A stretch of DNA of 18,434 nucleotides, taken from NCBI GenBank assembly GCA_021778575.1, contig JAJYCH010000012.1, positions 1 to 18,434 of the forward strand, in the 5' to 3' direction. Every line of letters begins with the position of its first letter. Positions within the stretch are counted from its first letter, which is position 1. Position numbers and translations under genes: made by a program. The DNA is from Planctomycetota bacterium (lineage in GTDB: Bacteria; Planctomycetota; Planctomycetia; Isosphaerales; Isosphaeraceae). The notes under the pieces are model-generated. The model had not been told where the DNA came from, ran no database searches, and was given only the letters and a program-made list of their open reading frames with translations. This document shows, one piece after another, positions 13,097-18,434 of the stretch.

Positions 13097-15334
13097 ATGG
13101 CGACTCCCCCCGATCGCGAGACCGTCGGAACCTTACCGCTGACTCCCGGCTGGCGGACCGTGGCGCTGGTGGCCCTGTTCTATCTGGGCTGCCTGGTGGT
13201 GGCGACCTGGCCGGCGTTCCTGACGTTCGGTTCCGAGCTTCCCTCGCGGGTCGACCCGCTGGCGCATCTCTGGACAATGCGGTGGTATAAAGCGTGCTTG
13301 ATGGCGGGGCGGTTGCCGTTCTTCTGTCCGGAGATCCAGTATCCGGTGGGGGCTTCGCTGGGCACCTTGCCGCCGATGCACTTTCAGAGCTTGCTCTACA
13401 TCCCGCTGTCGATGATTTTTAGCAGCGACGCGCTCTGTTACAACCTGATCCGGACCGCTTCGTTCTTGCTGACCGGGATCGGCACGTTCTTATTGATCTG
13501 GAACGTGGTCCGGAGCCGGCTGGCGGCGACGCTGGGCGGGATGATGGCGATGATCGCCGGGCCGATGCTGTACTTCTCGCACGGCGAACTGGAACAGATC
13601 ACCGTCGGCTGGTTCCCGCTGTTCCTGGTCGCCTGGCTCCGCTGGGTCGATCAGCCGAGCCGTCGAGGGCTGATCGCGGCGGTCTTGCTTTATTCGTTGG
13701 TGGCGATGAGCGCTCCGTACTACGGCGTCTTCTCGGTCTTTCCGGCGACGTTTTACGTCGTCTGGAAGGCAATTGGTCAGGGGCGGGCGGGGGCCTGGCC
13801 GTGGCTCAAGGCTCGGCTGGGCTGGTTCACGCTGTTCGGCGGGATCACCGGTCCGATCCTGGTCGTGCTGTTCTCGAACCAGATTTACTCGCTGACGCAT
13901 GGTCACTCGATGGCGCGTCCCGAGGCAGAATTCGCCAGGTGCCGGGCTCCGTTCTGGGGCTACCTGGTGCCGCCGCCGTACTATTTTTTGAGCCGATTCT
14001 TGCCGTTCGACACCAATGTTCAGATCGAGGCCGGGTCGGTCCCGTCGTACCTGGGCGTGGTGACTCTGGGGCTGATCGCCTATGCGTTGCTCGCCCGGGT
14101 GCCGTTTCCGCGACGGAGCTACTGGTGGGGAGTCCTGGCGCTTCTGGTCGTCCTGTCGCTGGGTGCTTATGCCCGGGTGGGGTCGGTCGAGGTGAGCCTG
14201 CCGGCCGCCTGGCTGAAGAAGTATTTCGTCGGCTTCCGGATGATCCGGGTTCCCGCGAGGTTCAGCCTGTTCGCGGCAGTCGCCGCCTGTCTGGTGGCCT
14301 CGGCGGGGCTGCGTCACCTGCTGTCGAAGATCCCGAGCCGATCGGCCCGCGTCGGACTCGTGGGCTTTCTGGCTCTGGTTGCGCTGGTTGATCTTAGCTC
14401 GGTGCCTTATGCCACCTTGTCGATTCCACCGATGCCGAAGTGTTACCAGACGATCCTCAAGTCCGACCCCGCCGCGACGTTCGTCGACGTCCCTCAGTTC
14501 AATTCGGGGGCGTTCCAGCTTCCGTCGGTCTGCACTTACTGGCAATCGTTTCATGGCGGCAAGACATCCGCCGGATACACGGCATTCCTGAACACCGGTT
14601 ATGACAACCTGATGTTCTATAACTCGCCGTTCGACGCTTTCAAGCTGGCTTCTCCGGCCTACCTGGCGTGGCCCCAGCAACAGAGCTTCGAGCTGGCCGA
14701 CGGTGTCGATTTCCGGTCGTATGCCTGGCTCTACCTGAAGTTTCACGACCTCCGATACGTTGTCGTCCACCACAAGCCGGGCGATTTTCCCGAGTTCCCG
14801 GTCTATCTCGGGCGGTTGGAAACGCTCCTGGCCGACGCCAAGGTCTTCGAGGACGCGGATACCTCGGTCTTCGATCGCGAGCTTTTGCCCCGGCCGATCC
14901 AGCCGGTCATGCTCTACGCCGAAGGTTGGGGCGACCGGACGATGAGCCCGGCCGGGCCGTTGTGCATGGTTGGCCCGAAGGCGATAATCTCGGTCTATAA
15001 CCCGTCGGATGATCAGCCGGTCGCCATTGGCCTGGAACTGATGGCAAACAAGAACCCGAGGACGGTCACGCTCCGGTCGTCGGGAAAAACCCTGATTCGC
15101 TGGACGGTCTCGCCCAACGAGAAACGATTGCTGATCTCGCCTCCGCTTTCGAGACAGTCGGGGTTTCAGGAGTTGACGCTGGAAAGTGACGGCGTGGATC
15201 AACCGATCGGAGCGCACCTGGCGTCGCTGGGTTACAAGACGCCGTTCAGCTTGTGGGCAACCCGGGTCGGCGTGGCCCCCGCCGGACCACCCGCCGCCGT
15301 GGCCCGGCAAGCCGACACGCGCCTGAGCCGTTGA
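13097..15334 (+). CDS. Large polytopic membrane protein, GT-C glycosyltransferase-like
   Basis: A 745-residue protein; ATG at 13097, with only a weak purine stretch (CAGAGACC) upstream. After a short polar start comes a membrane helix (residues about 20-42), then a first outside loop SRVDPLAHLWTMRW with Asp53, followed by roughly ten more hydrophobic segments up to about residue 430. This layout, with an acidic residue in the first long loop, fits GT-C fold enzymes that use polyprenyl-phosphate sugars, or YfhO-like relatives. The last 300 residues are soluble, beginning around YATLSIPPMPKCYQTILK, and include LRYVVVHHKPGD, a feature I recall from such planctomycete membrane proteins. Substrate and activity are unknown; a role in cell-surface glycan or exopolysaccharide assembly is inference. 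It is convergent with the next gene, the stops being only 26 bp apart. Confidence 0.8.
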   Translation: MATPPDRETVGTLPLTPGWRTVALVALFYLGCLVVATWPAFLTFGSELPSRVDPLAHLWTMRWYKACLMAGRLPFFCPEIQYPVGASLGTLPPMHFQSLLYIPLSMIFSSDALCYNLIRTASFLLTGIGTFLLIWNVVRSRLAATLGGMMAMIAGPMLYFSHGELEQITVGWFPLFLVAWLRWVDQPSRRGLIAAVLLYSLVAMSAPYYGVFSVFPATFYVVWKAIGQGRAGAWPWLKARLGWFTLFGGITGPILVVLFSNQIYSLTHGHSMARPEAEFARCRAPFWGYLVPPPYYFLSRFLPFDTNVQIEAGSVPSYLGVVTLGLIAYALLARVPFPRRSYWWGVLALLVVLSLGAYARVGSVEVSLPAAWLKKYFVGFRMIRVPARFSLFAAVAACLVASAGLRHLLSKIPSRSARVGLVGFLALVALVDLSSVPYATLSIPPMPKCYQTILKSDPAATFVDVPQFNSGAFQLPSVCTYWQSFHGGKTSAGYTAFLNTGYDNLMFYNSPFDAFKLASPAYLAWPQQQSFELADGVDFRSYAWLYLKFHDLRYVVVHHKPGDFPEFPVYLGRLETLLADAKVFEDADTSVFDRELLPRPIQPVMLYAEGWGDRTMSPAGPLCMVGPKAIISVYNPSDDQPVAIGLELMANKNPRTVTLRSSGKTLIRWTVSPNEKRLLISPPLSRQSGFQELTLESDGVDQPIGAHLASLGYKTPFSLWATRVGVAPAGPPAAVARQADTRLSR

Positions 15335-15360
15335 AACGTTCTTTCAGAAGGCAGGCGGGA

Positions 15361-18150
15361 TTACTGCCGACGGCTCGGGCCGGATTTCGGGTTGTTGGTC
15401 CCTCGGGCTCCGATCGGTCCGTCGGGCTTGAGCGGGGCGTCCTTGACGACCTTGCCGTTGATCGTCGCGGCGTGGACCCAGACTGTCTTCGGCAACGCTC
15501 CTTCGACCTTCGTTCCTTCCTCGGTCACGATCATCTCGCCAGGGTCGAGACTGGGACCGCTGCTCAGTTCGACCTTCGGCTCGGTGGCGGATCGCGGTCG
15601 AGCGCTGGTCCATCGGAAGGTGTTGTCCTTGAATTTGAAGGACATGTAGGTCCGTCCCTTGTTGGTCTTGATCGCCTTGTCGTGATCGACCCGGAAACTG
15701 GAACCGAGGCTGTCTTCGACCACGTTTCCCTCGATCAGCCCGCCCAGAAACGGCGCGTGCGACCAGCCCCAGATTCCCGGTTCCTCGGTCGCCATCGCCT
15801 GGAGCCGGATCGCCTGGCGACCGCCGAGCAACTTGTTGCCGATCAGCTTCACGCCGTAGAGATTTCCGGCCAGGACCAGGTTGTCGGCGATCCCGCTCCC
15901 CCGGCAATCGATGGTGTTCGCCTCGAAGGTCTCGCGGACGAAGCCGGTGCCGATCGAGATGGCGTCGGTCTCCTTCGCGATCGGCTCGTCGAGCCAGTAG
16001 AGCCGAGGGCCGAGCGTCTGCGCGATCGTCCGCCACTGACCGGCCTGGGGTCCGGAGAGGATCGCCAGGCTATCGCCGGTGTCGGCGGGCGGGCCTTGCG
16101 GTTGCGGGATCACCACGAGCCGCCCGTCGTTGGCGATCGCTGCCGGTTTTCCCTCGAAGTGAAGCCGATAGGCCTCGGTCAGGACCACTTCGGGCGAATT
16201 CTGATGAGCGTGGGCGTCGTCCTCGCGCGGGCCGACTCCCCCTTCGGCGACGTTGTCCTTGATCAGGTCGTGAGCCCCTCGCTGGGTGAGCACCAGGAAC
16301 CGCCAGCTCTTGCCCGACGGTCCTTCGTCCTTGAGCCGGTTGCCGGTCAGGGTCAGGTCGTGCGTGTACCGCGCTCCAAAAAGCTGATAAACAAATGTAT
16401 TGGGTAAGGTTCCCTTGCAGATGTTGTCAACGATCGTCCACGGTCCGCCCGCGAACGAGATCGCGCCGCCTTTGAAGGTGTTGCGTTCGATCCGACCGCT
16501 CGACGCCGAGACAACGCGGATCAGGTGGACCGCTTCCTCCCAGGCGGTATTCGCCGGTGGTCCCTGAAGGTCGAGCCGGGCCAGGGTGATCCGGAACTTG
16601 CCGTCGTTCGGAACGTTGTCGCGATTGTCGGTCGTGCCGATCACGCAAGGGCCGAAGCTGACTTCGCGATCCCAGCGGATCAGTCCGTCGAACCGGACGG
16701 CGAAACCTTCGAGCGTCGTTCCGCCCGAATGAATCTTGATCGCCGAGGTCCAGGCGGTCTGATCGGCCTTTTGCGAGAACTGGAGCGTCGCCCCCGCCTC
16801 GCCAACGATCCGGACCGGACGCGACAGGATCAGCGGTCGGGTCAACGGATAAATTCCCTTCGAGAGTGTGACCGTCCCGTGACGGTTGGCCAGATCGTTG
16901 AGATCATCGCCGGGCCGAGCCGTGACCACGCCCGGCGGAAGTGCGGGCGCGCGGAGATCGGGGTCGGACTTGCCGCCGGGGAACCGGAGAATCTCGTTGT
17001 GACCGGCCTGATCGATCAGCCGGAGCGTCATGGTCGCGGCCGACTCGTCGCGGGTCGGCGGGAAGACGAGATCGAGCCGGTTCGGGCCGGCTCGCTGGAT
17101 CTGGAGCCGCTCGGGAGCGTAGCCAACTTCGAGTTTTTGCTTGTCATTCGCCTGATGCAGCCAGGTCGTGACGACGCCGTCGCTCAGGACCGCGCTGGTG
17201 ATCGATTTGGCGGCGCTGGGGCCTTCGATCGAGATGTGAACATCACCGGGGGCCGTGCCTTTGCCGTCCTGGCCGTGCCAGGTCGCGGTTGCCTTCGCCA
17301 GGGTGATCGTCGGCGGCGTGACCTTGGGCATCGCCTTGGCCGGATTGACCTTCACGGCGGCGATGGTCGCCGTATCGCTCCGATCGTCGGCGTAGGTCAG
17401 CGTCAGTTTCAACGACGCGCCGGCCAGGTCCTTCGTCGGGCTGAAAAAAAAGTCGGCGCGGGACCGATCGTCGGGCTTCCGGACCAGTTCGGCGCTCGCG
17501 ACGGCGCGCGGGTTGAGCCCGAAGGCCCAGCTCTGGCCACCCGGCCCGGTCAGATCGATCGACTTGATCTCAGCCTCGGGGGTGAGCTTTGTCAGGGCGA
17601 GATGAACATCCTCGAATCCATCGGGTCCGACGTTGGGGCTCGGGCCGGTCCGGTCGGTTCCGTCCTGGCCCATCCACTTGACGGCCAGGCCCGCGCCGGG
17701 GACCCGAAGGTTGGGATCGGCCTTGCCGCCGTTGGCGTAAGCAACGAGTTCCCGACCATTATCGAGCTTGACCTTGATCTCGAACGCCCGACCGGTCTCG
17801 CGCTGATAGGGTTCGACGTAGAGGTCGGCCGAGGGGGAGCGCGGAGCCCGGACGACCAGGACGGTGAACCGGTTCAAGGCCGTCGACCGCCACTCGCCAC
17901 CGCCGGTTCCGTGGATGACGACCTCGGCAACCGTGCGGTCGGGCGGCAGCCCTTTGACCGCGAGGTGGATATCCTGATAATCATTCTTGGATGGACCGGG
18001 CTCGCCGCCGACCAGGTCATGACCATCCTGGCCCAACCAGCGAGCGGCCAGCCCCTGCGCGCGGGCGTCGGAACCGCTGGTCCCGAGACTGATCGCGACC
18101 AGGATCATCAGGCCAGGAATTGTCGAGCGAGTTTGACGATCCTGGTTCAT
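15361..18150 (-). CDS. Secreted protein with three WxGQDG repeats and a parallel beta-helix
   Basis: A 929-residue protein. ATG at 18150 has GGAG (minus strand, 18164-18161) 10 nt upstream; the in-frame TTG at 18159 is too close to that site. Residues 1-32 are a signal peptide (LMILVAISLGTSGSDARAQ). Three diverged repeats of about 120-130 residues follow, each opening with W-x-G-Q-D-G (W38, W159, W291) and then a D[IV]H[LI] strand about 20 residues later (12 in the third). From about residue 410 (ARPGDDLNDLANRHGTVTL) a right-handed parallel beta-helix begins, with rungs such as GRIERNTFKGGAI, DLTLTGNRLKD, GVKLIGNKLLGG and GLIEGNVVED, as in pectate-lyase or NosD-like proteins. It is likely extracellular or surface-bound and may bind or process polysaccharide. 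No catalytic residues could be assigned, so an enzyme role is unproven. Confidence 0.85.
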   Translation of the reverse strand: MNQDRQTRSTIPGLMILVAISLGTSGSDARAQGLAARWLGQDGHDLVGGEPGPSKNDYQDIHLAVKGLPPDRTVAEVVIHGTGGGEWRSTALNRFTVLVVRAPRSPSADLYVEPYQRETGRAFEIKVKLDNGRELVAYANGGKADPNLRVPGAGLAVKWMGQDGTDRTGPSPNVGPDGFEDVHLALTKLTPEAEIKSIDLTGPGGQSWAFGLNPRAVASAELVRKPDDRSRADFFFSPTKDLAGASLKLTLTYADDRSDTATIAAVKVNPAKAMPKVTPPTITLAKATATWHGQDGKGTAPGDVHISIEGPSAAKSITSAVLSDGVVTTWLHQANDKQKLEVGYAPERLQIQRAGPNRLDLVFPPTRDESAATMTLRLIDQAGHNEILRFPGGKSDPDLRAPALPPGVVTARPGDDLNDLANRHGTVTLSKGIYPLTRPLILSRPVRIVGEAGATLQFSQKADQTAWTSAIKIHSGGTTLEGFAVRFDGLIRWDREVSFGPCVIGTTDNRDNVPNDGKFRITLARLDLQGPPANTAWEEAVHLIRVVSASSGRIERNTFKGGAISFAGGPWTIVDNICKGTLPNTFVYQLFGARYTHDLTLTGNRLKDEGPSGKSWRFLVLTQRGAHDLIKDNVAEGGVGPREDDAHAHQNSPEVVLTEAYRLHFEGKPAAIANDGRLVVIPQPQGPPADTGDSLAILSGPQAGQWRTIAQTLGPRLYWLDEPIAKETDAISIGTGFVRETFEANTIDCRGSGIADNLVLAGNLYGVKLIGNKLLGGRQAIRLQAMATEEPGIWGWSHAPFLGGLIEGNVVEDSLGSSFRVDHDKAIKTNKGRTYMSFKFKDNTFRWTSARPRSATEPKVELSSGPSLDPGEMIVTEEGTKVEGALPKTVWVHAATINGKVVKDAPLKPDGPIGARGTNNPKSGPSRRQ

Positions 18151-18328
18151 GAGCGGCAAACTCCATCGGCGGTCGGTGCCAAGATCCGGGCGCGGCGAAT
18201 CAAAAGGGAAAAGGCTTCCCGAAAGAGTAGTCGAGGAACCCGCCCCCCGGGCGACGACGGTTGGGCGCGACTCACGAACCGAGCGGTGTCACCATTTCTT
18301 CTGGTGGGTGCTCGGACGGATTTATCCT

Positions 18329-18434
18329 CTGGAGTGCGAGAGCTTGCTCTCGCTCTGCTTGGTGGAGCTTGCTCCACGGTCCTGATCCGGAAACCCTTGT
18401 TGGCTAAATCACTGCTCTCGGAGCAAGCTCCGGT
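18329..18434. repeat. Palindromic MITE/REP-like element, copy 2 (cut by the window edge)
   Basis: Bases 18329-18354 are identical to the left terminal repeat of the 5283-5423 element. The second hairpin (core at 18365-18374) and CGGTCCTGA-TCCGGAAA follow as in copy 1. The middle then diverges, and GAGCAAGCTCCGGT at 18421-18434 matches 5378-5391. The right 26-bp terminal repeat should lie just beyond the window. The element is about 180 bp upstream of the beta-helix gene start. Confidence 0.8.

Noticed and set aside
13490..15310. 606-codon minus-strand frame opposite the GT-C-like gene
   Set aside because: Arg/Gln/Asp-rich shadow of the membrane-protein gene, with no supporting signals.
15253..16407. 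384-codon plus-strand frame opposite the beta-helix gene
   Set aside because: It begins inside the GT-C-like gene in another frame and runs antisense to a secreted protein with a clear signal peptide and repeats.

Overview
The window looks like chromosomal DNA of a GC-rich planctomycete, probably close to Isosphaeraceae. This rests on protein style rather than a marker gene. The signs are a single-Cys NHCP redoxin beside a TlpA-like thioredoxin, a WD40 lipoprotein, a stand-alone Ser/Thr kinase, a protein opening with the planctomycete-type NRRNA..STGP.T..GK..S..N.LKHG motif, very large secreted proteins, and spacers full of short palindromic repeats. No rRNA, tRNA, CRISPR array, phage, plasmid or transposase gene was seen.

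Layout. (1) 1-760: the 3' end of a citrate synthase gene, then two hairpin terminators serving convergent genes. (2) 792-2459 (-): a membrane-anchored coiled-coil protein with an EF-hand-like loop. It is divergent from 2914-3540 (+), a zinc-ribbon/DUF2007 protein with a C-terminal membrane tail. (3) 3618-5208 (+): a perfect consensus sigma-70-type promoter, a long leader, a secreted redoxin, a strong terminator and a secreted TlpA-like thioredoxin. These two look like envelope thiol-redox proteins. (4) 5209-5631: a spacer carrying a 141-bp element with 26-bp perfect terminal inverted repeats. (5) 5632-8069 (+): the classic translation cluster rpmE - prfA - prmC (ribosomal protein L31, release factor 1, and the methylase that modifies the release-factor GGQ glutamine). 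prmC has an apparent -1 frameshift near 7876 in this sequence. (6) 8059-9084 (+): a seven-blade WD40 lipoprotein overlapping the ancestral prmC end. (7) 9147-10034 (-): a small soluble Ser/Thr kinase. (8) 10035-12332: repeat-rich DNA around a planctomycete-specific hypothetical gene on the minus strand with a VAET tandem repeat. (9) 12333-12806 (+): a small exported coiled-coil protein. (10) 13097-15334 (+): a large GT-C-like membrane protein, convergent with 15361-18150 (-), a secreted protein with three WxGQDG repeats and a beta-helix. (11) 18329-end: a second, edge-truncated copy of the 141-bp element.

The only functional module assembled with confidence is rpmE-prfA-prmC. The most notable observations are the prmC frameshift, the nested palindromic element present twice, and the perfect promoter with a roughly 240-nt leader ahead of the redoxin. 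I found no convincing multi-gene novel system; the unusual content is in the repeats and in the architecture of the planctomycete-specific proteins.
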